From Colwellia sp. (GTDB lineage: Bacteria > Pseudomonadota > Gammaproteobacteria > Enterobacterales > Alteromonadaceae), in NCBI GenBank assembly GCA_022969175.1, contig JALJPB010000013.1, positions 22,079-86,078 of the forward strand: a DNA stretch of 64,000 bases. Reading direction: 5' to 3'. Each line of letters opens with the position of its first letter. The stretch's first letter is position 1. The position numbers and the translations under genes were made by a program. This document shows positions 55,239 to 64,000 of this stretch, in pieces. A model generated the notes under the pieces. The model was not told the origin of the DNA, made no database searches, and was given only the letters and a program-made list of their open reading frames with translations.

Positions 55239-56096
55239 ATGAATGCCCTGGAATATGCCGAGCAGGCCAGTGAAATTTTTGTATTATCCGACTCATTTAT
55301 TAGAATAAAAGAACTTATTGATGATGAGTCATCAACTATTGATGATATTGCTGATGTAATTATTATTGATCCCGCTTTGGCTGGTACAATTTTAAAGTTA
55401 GCCAACAGCTCACTTTTTAATTATCCCGGCAAAATAGATACTATTTCTAAGGCGGTATTAGTTTTAGGTATCACCGAAGTATATAACTTAGTGATTTCAT
55501 ACTTCACTACAGAAGCATTCAAAACATTAACGGCAAAATCTCAACAAGATTTAGACTTTTTGGAAGAGTTTTGGGAGCAAAGTGTTGATTGTGCTTTATT
55601 AGTGAAATTCATTGGTACTCATCTTAATTTCCCTAACGCAGAACGATTATTTATCTTGGGGCTTTTACATAACCTGGGAGAATTAATTGTTAAACAATTT
55701 AGTCCCGAGCAAGTTATAGAATGCCAAGGTAATGATCCTCAAGAAGTGCCTTGGCAAAAGCAAATGCGCATCTTAGGTTTTACCTATGGGGAATGTAGTG
55801 CTGAACTATTAAAAGTATGGCAACTTCCTTATAGTTTAATTGGTCCCATTCGTAATCAAGATGAAGATGATTTTGGCTTATCTAATGAAGAAACTCAATT
55901 GTTATATCTAGCAAAACGAGTGATGATCAAAAATAGTCTTTATAGCGCTCAGCCTTATAGTGCTTTTATTACTAATGAGCAATTATCAAGTCTGAATGTC
56001 GATGATAAGTTGATGCAAGCAGCTGTTAATTATTGCGATTTAGAACGATTAGGTATTTTATCTGTACTTAAACCAAGTGCAGTAATGATTTACTGA
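55239..56096 (+). CDS. HDOD domain protein (paralogue)
   Basis: 285 residues, single HDOD domain, with IKELIDDESSTIDDIADVI, ILKLANSSLFNYPGKIDTIS and GLLHNLGELIVKQFSPEQV. It resembles the protein at 45970-46806 from the first residue to near the C-terminus. The two arose by duplication; they lie 9 kb apart with unrelated genes between. Probably signalling, partner unknown. Confidence 0.88.
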   Translation: MNALEYAEQASEIFVLSDSFIRIKELIDDESSTIDDIADVIIIDPALAGTILKLANSSLFNYPGKIDTISKAVLVLGITEVYNLVISYFTTEAFKTLTAKSQQDLDFLEEFWEQSVDCALLVKFIGTHLNFPNAERLFILGLLHNLGELIVKQFSPEQVIECQGNDPQEVPWQKQMRILGFTYGECSAELLKVWQLPYSLIGPIRNQDEDDFGLSNEETQLLYLAKRVMIKNSLYSAQPYSAFITNEQLSSLNVDDKLMQAAVNYCDLERLGILSVLKPSAVMIY

Positions 56097-56124
56097 TCTG
56101 GTATTATCTGTATAACGTTTAATA

Positions 56125-56158
56125 AACCAATACTCGTTAAGGTGTTGGTTTTTTTTTG
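56125..56158 (+). terminator. Terminator after the HDOD gene
   Basis: AACCAATAC and GTGTTGGTT form a 9-bp stem with one G-T pair, followed by a run of eight T. Confidence 0.8.
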
Positions 56159-56187
56159 CCCTCAATTTGACCATAAACAAATTACAG

Positions 56188-56204
56188 TGCACTTTTTTGG
56201 TGCG
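56188..56204 (+). promoter_or_regulatory. NtrC binding site
   Basis: TGCACTTTTTTGGTGCG matches the NtrC box TGCACC-N5-GGTGCA at ten of its twelve conserved positions. It lies about 80 bases upstream of the sigma54-like promoter of glnK. Confidence 0.72.
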
Positions 56205-56266
56205 TAATTCTTAGTGGTAATACCCCATATTTTTCTAACTGATTGTTTTGTAATGCTAAAAAATAA

Positions 56267-56282
56267 TGGCATAGCACTTGAA
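56267..56282 (+). promoter_or_regulatory. Sigma54-like promoter of glnK-amtB
   Basis: TGGCATAGCACTTGAA has the -24 GG (56268-56269) and the -12 element TTGA at the correct 10-base spacing; the usual -12 GC is GA here. A GC-to-GA change weakens the call, but the NtrC box above supports it. Confidence 0.6.
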
Positions 56283-56304
56283 CCTATATATTGAAAAGAC
56301 ATAG

Positions 56305-56652
<348 letters not shown>

Positions 56653-56661
56653 GAGCTGAAC

Positions 56662-57927
56662 ATGGAACAAAATATTTATCATTTACAATATGCGATGGAC
56701 ACCTTTTATTTTCTAATTTGTGGTGCTCTGGTTATGTGGATGGCCGCTGGCTTTACTATGTTAGAAGCAGGTTTGGTTCGGGCAAAAAATACCACAGAAA
56801 TATTAACTAAAAACGTCGCCCTTTATGCAATCTCTTGCATGATGTATTTGGCTATTGGTTATAACATCATGTACGGCGGAGGGATTTTCTTATCGGGCAT
56901 CGAAGTTGTTGACCCTGCAACTGTGTTAAAAGAGTTTTCTGCTCGTGAAGATGGCTTTACCGGTGGCGCTATTTATTCAGCCGCCTCTGACTTTTTCTTC
57001 CAAGTTGTTTTTGTTGCCACTGCCATGTCAATTGTTTCTGGTGCTGTAGCTGAAAGGATGAAATTATGGGCATTCCTTGCTTTTGCAGTGGTTATGACTG
57101 CAGTTATCTATCCTATGGAAGGAGCATGGACATGGGGTGGCCAAGCAGTATTTGGCTTGTACACATTAAGCGATTTAGGTTTTTCTGATTTTGCTGGCTC
57201 AGGCATTGTTCATATGGCAGGTGCTGCCGCTGCGTTATCTGGTGTTCTTTTATTAGGTGCTCGTAAAGGTAAATATACTAGTGATGGCCGTGTTAACGCT
57301 ATTCCAGGTGCTAACTTACCAATGGCTACTTTAGGTACATTTATTTTATGGATGGGTTGGTTTGGTTTTAACGGCGGCTCTGTACTTAAGTTGGGTGACA
57401 TTGCCAGTGCAAACTCTGTTGCTATGGTGTTTTTAAATACTAATACTGCAGCTGCTGGTGGTGCGATTGCTGCATTAGTTTTGGCTAAAATTTTGTTCAA
57501 AAAGGCAGATTTAACCATGGCCTTAAACGGTGCATTAGCGGGTCTTGTCGTGATTACTGCTGAACCGTCAACACCTACACCCTTATTAGCAACTGTTTTT
57601 GGTGCTATTGGTGGTATTGTTGTCGTGTTGTCTATTATTGGTTTAGATAAATTAAAAATAGATGATCCTGTTGGCGCAATTTCTGTTCACGGTGTTGCTG
57701 GTTTCCTTGGCTTAATGCTGGTACCTTTAACTAACTCAGGCTCAAGCTTTAGCGGGCAGCTCATTGGTGCCGCAACTATATTTGTTTGGGTATTTGTCAC
57801 CAGTTTTGTGGTCTGGTTTGCTCTGAAAAAACTTGTTGGTATCCGAGTTACTGCTGAAGAAGAATATGAAGGCGTAGACAAATCCGATTGTGGTATGGAA
57901 GCCTATCCTGAATTTACTCGTGGTTAA
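56662..57927 (+). CDS. amtB: Ammonium transporter AmtB
   Basis: 421-residue trimeric inner-membrane ammonium channel with eleven predicted helices. The paired pore histidines are seen in SGIVHMAGAAAALSG and ISVHGVAGFLG. The AmtB motif DFAGSGIVH is complete. Induced on nitrogen limitation through NtrC and gated by GlnK. Confidence 0.95.
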   Translation: MEQNIYHLQYAMDTFYFLICGALVMWMAAGFTMLEAGLVRAKNTTEILTKNVALYAISCMMYLAIGYNIMYGGGIFLSGIEVVDPATVLKEFSAREDGFTGGAIYSAASDFFFQVVFVATAMSIVSGAVAERMKLWAFLAFAVVMTAVIYPMEGAWTWGGQAVFGLYTLSDLGFSDFAGSGIVHMAGAAAALSGVLLLGARKGKYTSDGRVNAIPGANLPMATLGTFILWMGWFGFNGGSVLKLGDIASANSVAMVFLNTNTAAAGGAIAALVLAKILFKKADLTMALNGALAGLVVITAEPSTPTPLLATVFGAIGGIVVVLSIIGLDKLKIDDPVGAISVHGVAGFLGLMLVPLTNSGSSFSGQLIGAATIFVWVFVTSFVVWFALKKLVGIRVTAEEEYEGVDKSDCGMEAYPEFTRG

Positions 57928-57963
57928 TTATTCATAGTATTCTAAAATATAAATAAGCATTTT

Positions 57964-57989
57964 AAGCAGCCAATTGGCTGCTTTTTTTT
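57964..57989 (+). terminator. Terminator after amtB
   Basis: AAGCAGCC and GGCTGCTT form a stem around AATT, followed by seven or more T. Confidence 0.88.
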
Positions 57990-58137
57990 GGCCTCAGCAC
58001 AATAAGCAAGGTACTCTATAGTGGTAATATTCAGTTAAACTTAAATAAATCGATGTTTTCAATAAACTCTTACTGTTTAATCTTCAATACTGTGTAAAAT
58101 TAATATATTAAGACAAATTTCTACCACTACATTTGTG

Positions 58138-58300
58138 TAATACCATTTTCATTAAGTTTATGATCTTGTTTTACGTAGGTAAAATGAATCAGGGCAAGGC
58201 GCTCGATTGACTAATAGCGAGCTATTAGGATTGAGAGCAAGGCCGTCTTGGTGTACTTTAACCAGCACAAGTGGGCAATAATTTAATGACATTGGTATAA
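58138..58300. mobile_element. MITE-like element with inverted ends
   Basis: A 163-bp segment with near-identical inverted ends, TAATACCATTTTCATTAAG (58138-58156) and the complement of TTTAATGACATTGGTATAA (58282-58300). The inside holds further palindromes: TTTTACGTAGGTAAAA and a long CTAATAGC/GCTATTAG hairpin. It has no open frame. Similar short elements with TTATACCAATT ends are known from Alteromonadales genomes. It lies directly upstream of the Dyp peroxidase start, and its right end overlaps the ribosome site AAGGGA. Confidence 0.7.
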
Positions 58301-58309
58301 GGGAACTTC

Positions 58310-59290
58310 ATGGCAAGAGAGCAATTCGGTATTTGTGCAGAGCCTAATCTGCATGGAACATATTTATTATTCAATGTTTTAGATGATAAAACTCCTTACA
58401 TTCGCGAAGCATTGTCACGATTACCGGCTTTATTTGAAATGTATGCTGACAGATTTTCTGAAGCTAACTTGATAGGTGTTGTTGCAATAGGCGCTAATTA
58501 TTGGGATGAGTTTCACCCAGATACTAGGCCTAAATTACTTGAATCTTTCCCCGCGATGGAGTGTGAAGATCGCATCGCACCATCAAATAATATTGATCTT
58601 TATATTGAAATTAGAAGTGATAGACAAGATACCAATCATATCGTTAGTACCAAAGTGTGTGACTTACTTAGCAGTAGTGTTGAACTGATTGAGCAGGTAC
58701 AAAGTTTTAGGTTTTTAGATGGTCGTGATTTAACTGGTTTTGTTGATGGAACAGAAAACCCTAAAGGTCAACAAAGACGAAAAGTCGCTTTAGTCACCGA
58801 TGAGCTAGATAAAGAGTTTTCAGGTGGTAGTTATCTTCATATCCAACGTTACAAGCATAATTTAACGTTATGGAATACGATAGAGCAGAAAAAACAAGAA
58901 GATGTATTTGGTCGCTCTAAAATCGATAATATTGAATACAGTAATGAAGAAAAACCTTTAACGGCTCATACTAAACGAGCAAATATAAAAGATAAGCAGG
59001 GCAATAGCATTGAAATTTTAAGACAAAGCATGCCTTATGGAAATATGAAAGTACAAGGGCTCTTTTTTGTCTCTTATTGCAATACTCCTGAGTCATTTGA
59101 AGTATTACTCGACAGTATGATTTTTGGTGATGACCAAGGCAACTTTGATCATATGCTCAAATATACCCAAGCAGAAACAGGTGCAGCATTTTTTGCACCA
59201 AGCTTAAATTTCTTAGCGGCATTGTCTAATAAGAGTAATGCCGCTGAAATAGATGGGTTAGGAATTGAAGAGATTACGTTAGATTTTTAG
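58310..59290 (+). CDS. Dyp-type peroxidase
   Basis: 326-residue haem peroxidase. The GFVDGTENP motif contains the catalytic Asp, the proximal haem His is in [10 protein letters not shown], and the C-terminal [12 protein letters not shown] and FFAPSLNFL belong to the family. It has no signal peptide, so it should be cytoplasmic. It ends 17 bases inside the 3' end of argR on the other strand. Confidence 0.88.
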   Translation: MAREQFGICAEPNLHGTYLLFNVLDDKTPYIREALSRLPALFEMYADRFSEANLIGVVAIGANYWDEFHPDTRPKLLESFPAMECEDRIAPSNNIDLYIEIRSDRQDTNHIVSTKVCDLLSSSVELIEQVQSFRFLDGRDLTGFVDGTENPKGQQRRKVALVTDELDKEFSGGSYLHIQRYKHNLTLWNTIEQKKQEDVFGRSKIDNIEYSNEEKPLTAHTKRANIKDKQGNSIEILRQSMPYGNMKVQGLFFVSYCNTPESFEVLLDSMIFGDDQGNFDHMLKYTQAETGAAFFAPSLNFLAALSNKSNAAEIDGLGIEEITLDF

Positions 59291-59747
59291 AAAAAAGCGC
59301 TTCTAATTTATTTATAGTGTCGGTAATTGCGTTAACATTTGTTGGCGCAATAAATATGGTGTCATCACCGGCTATGGTACCTAATACGCCATCACTTTTA
59401 CTTAAACTGTCTAAAAGCCTTGCAATCAGTTGTGCAGCACCTGGGCTAGTTCGAATAATAATCATTACATCATTGTGTTCAATATCAAGCACCAATTGTT
59501 TTAATGGGCTTTTTGCCGTCGGCACACCTAATTCAGCGGGTAAACAATAAACCATGTCCTGTCTGGCATTTCTGGTGCGAACTGCACCAAATTTACTTAA
59601 CATCCGAGAAACTTTTGATTGGCTAATATTGTCAAAACCTTGGGATTTTAATGCATCGACAATATCGCCTTGAGAGCCGAATTGCTCTTGTTTTAATAAG
59701 TCTTTAAATGCTTGTACTAATGCTTCTTGTTTTTGTTGGCCGGTCAT
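59274..59747 (-). CDS. argR: Arginine repressor ArgR
   Basis: 157 residues with an N-terminal winged helix (about 10-70; [19 protein letters not shown]) and a C-terminal arginine-binding, hexamer-forming domain ending [13 protein letters not shown]. Represses arginine synthesis. It is divergent to mdh with about 250 bases between, the usual gammaproteobacterial order. Confidence 0.95.
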   Translation of the reverse strand: MTGQQKQEALVQAFKDLLKQEQFGSQGDIVDALKSQGFDNISQSKVSRMLSKFGAVRTRNARQDMVYCLPAELGVPTAKSPLKQLVLDIEHNDVMIIIRTSPGAAQLIARLLDSLSKSDGVLGTIAGDDTIFIAPTNVNAITDTINKLEALFSKNLT

Positions 59748-59999
59748 ATGAGTCGCTATTATCTGTCATTAATCTAAGGTGTTTTTTTTAGGTAATTTAA
59801 TTGAGCAGTTAATACCTAAGTATAATTTCTAAAAATTTTTAATACGTTATCATATTCTTATTAAATATACTCATAATAGTTAGCTAGAAATAGGCTAAGA
59901 TTGGTTAATATTGATTGTTTTTTGGCACTTTATACTATATCTTTTGGCCAATAAATTATTTACGTATTTACTCAAATTTTTAAACTTCGGAGAAATCAC

Positions 60000-60935
60000 A
60001 TGAAAGTTGCTGTTTTAGGCGCAGCTGGCGGTATTGGCCAAGCGTTATCTTTATTGTTAAAAACTCAATTACCGGCAGGTTCTGAGTTATCTTTATATGA
60101 TGTTGCACCAGTAGTTCCTGGTGTTGCTGTAGACTTATCACACATCCCAACTGACGTAAAAGTTGCAGGTTTTGGTGCTGACGCGTTAGGCGATGCATTA
60201 ACGGGGGCTGACATTGTGTTAATTCCAGCGGGCATGCCTCGTAAACCAGGTATGGACCGTGCTGATTTATTTGCAGTAAATGCAGGTATTATTAAAACAC
60301 TAGCTGAGGGTATTGTTGCTAGTTGTCCAAAAGCATTAGTGGGTATTATAACGAACCCAGTAAACGGCACAGTGCCAATTGTTGCTGAAGTGTTTAAAAA
60401 AGCAGGCACTTATGATGCTGCTCGTGTATTTGGTATTACCACCTTAGATGTAATTCGCTCTGAAGCTTTTGTCGCTGAACTAAAAGGCTTAAATGTAGCT
60501 GAAGTTAAAGTTCCAGTTATTGGCGGCCATTCAGGTACTACAATTTTACCTCTGCTTTCTCAAGTTGAAGGTACTACTTTCTCTGATGAAGAAGTTGCTA
60601 CACTGACTCCTCGCATTCAAAATGCAGGTACAGAAGTTGTTAACGCTAAAGCGGGTGGCGGTAGTGCTACTTTATCAATGGGCGCGGCTGCAGCACGTTT
60701 TTGTATGTCTTTGGTTAAAGGCTTACAAGGCGAAGATGTTGTCGACTATGCTTATGTTGAAGGCAATGGTGAAGATGCACAATTCTTTGCTCAACCTATA
60801 CGCTTAGGCGTGAATGGCGTAAAAGAGATTTTATCTTACGGCACACTTAGCGCATTTGAAGAAAAAGCTAAAGTTGACATGTTAGCTACACTTAAAGCTG
60901 ATATCAAAGAAGGTATTGACTTTATTACCGGCTAA
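60000..60935 (+). CDS. mdh: Malate dehydrogenase
   Basis: 311 residues with an N-terminal NAD-binding [14 protein letters not shown], substrate arginines in [14 protein letters not shown], and catalytic His in [14 protein letters not shown]-cycle enzyme. The ribosome site CGGAG precedes the ATG. A strong terminator follows. Confidence 0.97.
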   Translation: MKVAVLGAAGGIGQALSLLLKTQLPAGSELSLYDVAPVVPGVAVDLSHIPTDVKVAGFGADALGDALTGADIVLIPAGMPRKPGMDRADLFAVNAGIIKTLAEGIVASCPKALVGIITNPVNGTVPIVAEVFKKAGTYDAARVFGITTLDVIRSEAFVAELKGLNVAEVKVPVIGGHSGTTILPLLSQVEGTTFSDEEVATLTPRIQNAGTEVVNAKAGGGSATLSMGAAAARFCMSLVKGLQGEDVVDYAYVEGNGEDAQFFAQPIRLGVNGVKEILSYGTLSAFEEKAKVDMLATLKADIKEGIDFITG

Positions 60936-60956
60936 GTAATAACACCTTAATAGATG

Positions 60957-60996
60957 AAAAAACCGCTGCCTAGTTAATTGGGCAGCGGTTTTTTTT
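60957..60996 (+). terminator. Terminator after mdh
   Basis: AAAAAACCGCTGCC and GGGCAGCGGTTTTTTTT form a strong stem with a 9-base loop. Confidence 0.92.
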
Positions 60997-61075
60997 ATCG
61001 TCAAGTTTAGACCTTGAATAGCTAGCTAATATAAACCATGCTGTAAATTAGGCTTTCTTTAGTAGGCTATATGCA

Positions 61076-61843
61076 GTGCTTAGTAATATATTAAAATTAT
61101 TTACCTTTTTTCTTCTTATCTCTTCACTTCCAGCTCATGCTGCTTGTAAGTCTACCTTAACCCTCGGGCTTGGTAATATTTGGCCACCCTATTATTTTAA
61201 AGAAGAGCAGGTTATTAGAGGTATTGATATTGATATCGTTAAATTTATTTTTTCCCAGGCGAATATTTGTCTTCGTTATAAACAAATGCCTTCTAGCAGC
61301 CGAGCATTAATAGAACTTAAAAAAGGTAACATTGACTTTTTATATGCAGCAACCTTTACTCAAGATCGTAATGAATATGCCATGTTTACTAAAGCATACC
61401 GTCATGAAAATGTGAGAATTTTTTGGTCTGAGCAACAACCATCTAAATTAAGGGAAACTGACTTAACAGGACTTTTATCTTTTGGCTTGAAAGGTGTTAC
61501 TAATAGAGGAAGTTATATTGGCGAAAATGTTAAATCGCTGATGGCTGTTAACAATTCATTAAGTTTAATCAGTGTACCAACGATCGAGCAGAGAATGAAA
61601 ATGTTGGCTTTGAAGCGGGTTGATTTTACTATTGAAGACGAAGTTGCCGGCTTGTATTTTGTTAATGAACACCAATTAAAAGCTATTACACGACACCCTT
61701 ATAAATTATTCAACGCTGATGTTTCTTTAATGTTTAGCCGTACAAGTATATCAAAAGAAATGGTTGAAGGTATTAATGTAATTATTGAGCAAAACCATCA
61801 AGAATTTATCAATATAAGAAAGGGCTATTTGGCAAGTAAGTAG
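61076..61843 (+). CDS. Periplasmic solute-binding protein (SBP_bac_3-like)
   Basis: 255 residues starting at GTG; a signal peptide ends near PAHAA (about 22). The body has two-lobe features of the type 3 amino-acid binding family, IDIDIVKFIFSQANICLRYKQ and LKKGNIDFLYAATFTQDRNEYA. No permease lies next to it, and it resembles orphan binding proteins common in this group. The GTG is the best of few possible starts. Confidence 0.7.
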   Translation: MLSNILKLFTFFLLISSLPAHAACKSTLTLGLGNIWPPYYFKEEQVIRGIDIDIVKFIFSQANICLRYKQMPSSSRALIELKKGNIDFLYAATFTQDRNEYAMFTKAYRHENVRIFWSEQQPSKLRETDLTGLLSFGLKGVTNRGSYIGENVKSLMAVNNSLSLISVPTIEQRMKMLALKRVDFTIEDEVAGLYFVNEHQLKAITRHPYKLFNADVSLMFSRTSISKEMVEGINVIIEQNHQEFINIRKGYLASK

Positions 61844-61882
61844 AGATGATTACCCCTAGTTACCGTAATCAATCACGCTAGC

Positions 61883-62854
61883 TTAAATGCTTCGGTTTGA
61901 TGCGATATGAGCCAGTTCAATAAGGGCTTGTTTATATTCTGACTCAGGTAGTATCGTTAAGGCGTTAATCGCTTTATCCGCTTCTTGTTCTGCTTTCTTT
62001 TGTGTATATACTAAAGATCCTGTTTGTTTCATCACATCAATAATTTCATTAAGGTGTTCCATGCCATTACAGTGCTCAATCGCATCACTAATTAATTGTT
62101 TTTGTGCTTTATCACCATGTTCCATGGCATAAAGCAGTGGCAGGGTAGGTTTACCTTCTGCCAGATCATCCCCGACATTTTTTCCCATCTCTTTTGCATC
62201 GGCAGTGTAGTCCATAATGTCATCAACAAGTTGAAATGCTGTGCCTAAATGTTTGCCATAATCTGCCATGGCATTTTCAATTGTTTTGCTTTGATTTGAA
62301 ATAACAGCTGCTAATCGAGTTGCTGCTTCAAATAATTTTGCTGTTTTACAGTAAATTACTTCCATATAATTTGCTTCGGTAGTGCTAGGATCATTACAAT
62401 GCATTAATTGCAATACTTCACCTTCGGCAACAATATTGGTTGCATCAGAAAGTATATCCATAATGCGCATATTACCGAGTTTGGTCATCATCTGAAAAGA
62501 ACGAGTATAAAGAAAATCACCAACTAAAACGCTAGCGCTATTACCAAATAAAGCATTTGCTGTTTCTCGGCCTCTTCTCATATTTGACTCATCAACAACA
62601 TCATCATGTAAGAGTGTGGCAGTGTGAATAAACTCAATAATAGCCGCTATATCGCAATGCTCTTCACCTTGATAGTTTAAAGCTCTGGCTGCTAATACCG
62701 TTAACATAGGTCTCATGCGTTTACCACCAGCATTAACGATGTATATGCCTAGCTGATTGATTAAAGCGACATCTGAATTTAATTGACTATAGATAAGATC
62801 ATTTACTTTACTCATATCGTTTTGGGTCAAAGATTGAATGCTTTTAATATCCAT
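61883..62854 (-). CDS. ispB: Octaprenyl diphosphate synthase
   Basis: 323-residue trans-prenyltransferase that makes the side chain of ubiquinone-8. The first Asp-rich motif is LLHDDVVDESNMRRG and the second LVDDIMDYTAD. It is divergent to rplU across about 300 bases, the conserved gammaproteobacterial layout. Confidence 0.95.
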   Translation of the reverse strand: MDIKSIQSLTQNDMSKVNDLIYSQLNSDVALINQLGIYIVNAGGKRMRPMLTVLAARALNYQGEEHCDIAAIIEFIHTATLLHDDVVDESNMRRGRETANALFGNSASVLVGDFLYTRSFQMMTKLGNMRIMDILSDATNIVAEGEVLQLMHCNDPSTTEANYMEVIYCKTAKLFEAATRLAAVISNQSKTIENAMADYGKHLGTAFQLVDDIMDYTADAKEMGKNVGDDLAEGKPTLPLLYAMEHGDKAQKQLISDAIEHCNGMEHLNEIIDVMKQTGSLVYTQKKAEQEADKAINALTILPESEYKQALIELAHIASNRSI

Positions 62855-63049
62855 AAACTTCTATTTCATACTCTTGTTTTCTGAGGGGAGGTTGATTACT
62901 CTGTTAAACTGCAGCTGTTTAATGCAATTTATAGCCGCTAAAGTTTACACTAATTTTTCTTTGAAAGAAGTTTTCACTAGTCATATTTCCACCAAAACAA
63001 AGGCTAAATTAGGGCTAAATAAATAAAGTATAAAACTTGTGAATTATAC

Positions 63050-63078
63050 TTGCGGTTCTATAAATCTTCGCGTAGAAT
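63050..63078 (+). promoter_or_regulatory. Putative sigma70 promoter of rplU-rpmA
   Basis: TTGCGG (63050-63055), 17 bases, TAGAAT (63073-63078). A start near 63085 would give a leader of about 70 bases that includes the hairpin at 63106-63139. Confidence 0.5.
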
Positions 63079-63105
63079 TCGCGCCCTATATTTTTTAAAA
63101 TTAAA

Positions 63106-63139
63106 GCGTCATATTAAACCCTCTAGGGGGCATTGACGC
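63106..63139 (+). promoter_or_regulatory. Stem-loop in the rplU leader
   Basis: GCGTCA (63106-63111) pairs with TGACGC (63134-63139), enclosing a CCCTCTAGGGGG inner element. It lies just before the ribosome site GGAG and the rplU start. Could be a site for control by L21, but this is not known. Confidence 0.5.
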
Positions 63140-63153
63140 AGTACGGAGTAGCT

Positions 63154-63465
63154 ATGTACGCGGTATTCCAAAGCGGTGGTAAACAGCATCGTGTAACCGA
63201 AGGTCAGACCGTTCGTCTTGAAAAGCTTGAGCTTGAAGTCGGCGCAAAAGTAGAATTCGAAAACGTTTTAATGATCGCTAATGGCGACAACATCAATGTA
63301 GGCGCGCCTTATGTTGCTGGTGGTAAAGTAGTGGCCGAAGTGGTAACACAAGGTCGTGCTGATAAAGTTAAAATTGTTAAATTTAAACGTCGTAAGCATT
63401 CACGCAAACAAGCGGGCCATCGTCAATGGTTCACTGAAGTGAAAATTACTGGTATTAACGGCTAA
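63154..63465 (+). CDS. rplU: 50S ribosomal protein L21
   Basis: 103 residues, standard for L21: [20 protein letters not shown] at the N-terminus and [20 protein letters not shown] at the end. An in-frame ATG at 63133 overlaps the leader hairpin and is rejected. First gene of rplU-rpmA. Confidence 0.97.
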   Translation: MYAVFQSGGKQHRVTEGQTVRLEKLELEVGAKVEFENVLMIANGDNINVGAPYVAGGKVVAEVVTQGRADKVKIVKFKRRKHSRKQAGHRQWFTEVKITGING

Positions 63466-63481
63466 TTAGGAGCATTTTGAC

Positions 63482-63739
63482 ATGGCACATAAGAAAGCTG
63501 CGGGTAGTACACGAAATGGTCGTGATTCAGAAGCGAAACGCCTAGGTGTTAAGCGTTTTGGTGGCGAATCAGTTTTAGCAGGTAACATCATTGTTCGTCA
63601 ACGTGGTACTCGTTTCCACGCAGGTACTAACATGGGTATCGGCAAAGATCACACTTTATTTGCTTTATCAGATGGTAAAGTTCAATTTGAAGTTAAAGGT
63701 CCAAAGAGTCGTAAGTTTGTTAGCATCATTGCTGACTAG
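63482..63739 (+). CDS. rpmA: 50S ribosomal protein L27
   Basis: 85 residues: [20 protein letters not shown], then [20 protein letters not shown] and [10 protein letters not shown]. The basic N-terminus reaches the peptidyl-transferase centre. It follows rplU by 16 bases with an AGGAG site. Confidence 0.98.
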   Translation: MAHKKAAGSTRNGRDSEAKRLGVKRFGGESVLAGNIIVRQRGTRFHAGTNMGIGKDHTLFALSDGKVQFEVKGPKSRKFVSIIAD

Positions 63740-63758
63740 TCTTCGATTCGATTTTTTT

Positions 63759-63790
63759 AAAAACCTCGCTTCATGCGAGGTTTTTTTTTA
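63759..63790 (+). terminator. Terminator after rpmA
   Basis: AAAAACCTCGC and GCGAGGTTTTTTTTT form a stem with TTCAT loop. Confidence 0.92.
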
Positions 63791-63888
63791 CCTATTTATT
63801 ACGTTCTTGTCGTGATGATTTTTTCTGAAGAGAAAATCGGTTATACTAGCAACTATTAGTACACGTACAAAAACATTAGGGTTATTGA

Positions 63889-64000
<112 letters not shown>

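Noticed and set aside
59748..59999. ARG boxes between argR and mdh
   Set aside because: Only weak partial palindromes (around 59858-59882) were seen.

Overview
The window is A+T-rich DNA from a marine, motile gammaproteobacterium of the order Alteromonadales, most like Colwellia. This placement rests on the gene set: sodium-type flagellar MotX, an XrtA/PEP-CTERM TPR lipoprotein with a PEP-CTERM protease, many c-di-GMP and HDOD proteins, a DapD/LysA operon under a gamma-type lysine riboswitch, argR divergent to mdh, and ispB divergent to rplU-rpmA-obg. It was judged by eye, without a database search. No rRNA, tRNA, CRISPR array, prophage or complete insertion sequence was seen.

Layout. 1-2.4 kb: a truncated sensor histidine kinase and rsmC, both on the minus strand. 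2.5-7.2 kb: a sigma70-like promoter, a clear lysine riboswitch, and the operon dapA - dapD - lysA-like - M14 deacylase. 7.3-12.4 kb: an FMN glutamate-synthase-like protein, then a zinc-uptake pair (small periplasmic protein plus ZnuD-like TonB receptor) behind a 30-bp palindromic operator. 12.5-19.5 kb: hemL, pyrB, a solute-binding-like protein, hemJ, a ClC channel, a DUF6776-like protein and erpA. 19.5-25 kb: remnants of an MBL-fold gene, an M28 peptidase, and a c-di-GMP block of two HD-GYP paralogues around an AGDEF cyclase. 25-32 kb: motX, a NagX-like acyltransferase, an RND efflux adaptor and pump, and an hpf/raiA-type hibernation factor. 32-41 kb: a 2OG-Fe(II) oxygenase, a small lipoprotein, a GAF-GAF-GGDEF-EAL protein, putA and a divergent Lrp-family regulator. 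41-46 kb: a PEP-CTERM serine protease and PrsT. 46-56 kb: two HDOD paralogues, a sodium symporter, a methyltransferase, a LysE-type exporter, a periplasmic DNA ligase, a GIY-YIG protein, ArfB and a DUF2797 protein. 56-58 kb: glnK-amtB behind an NtrC box and a sigma54-like promoter. 58-64 kb: a MITE-like element, a Dyp peroxidase, argR, mdh, a solute-binding protein, ispB, rplU, rpmA and the start of obg.

The most interesting unit is the lysine-riboswitch operon. Its DapA homologue lacks residues of the lysine-feedback site. Its LysA homologue has a non-canonical substrate motif (CTSMD in place of CExxD) and a divergent C-terminal loop. The last gene is an AstE/aspartoacylase-type zinc deacylase. 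Together they could form a lysine branch in which an N-acylated intermediate is decarboxylated and then deacylated, without drawing on free diaminopimelate. This is an inference. Other points of note are the zinc operator, which may drive a nearly leaderless mRNA, a three-copy dispersed hairpin repeat placed after terminators, the MITE-like element in front of the peroxidase, and a stem-loop in the rplU leader.
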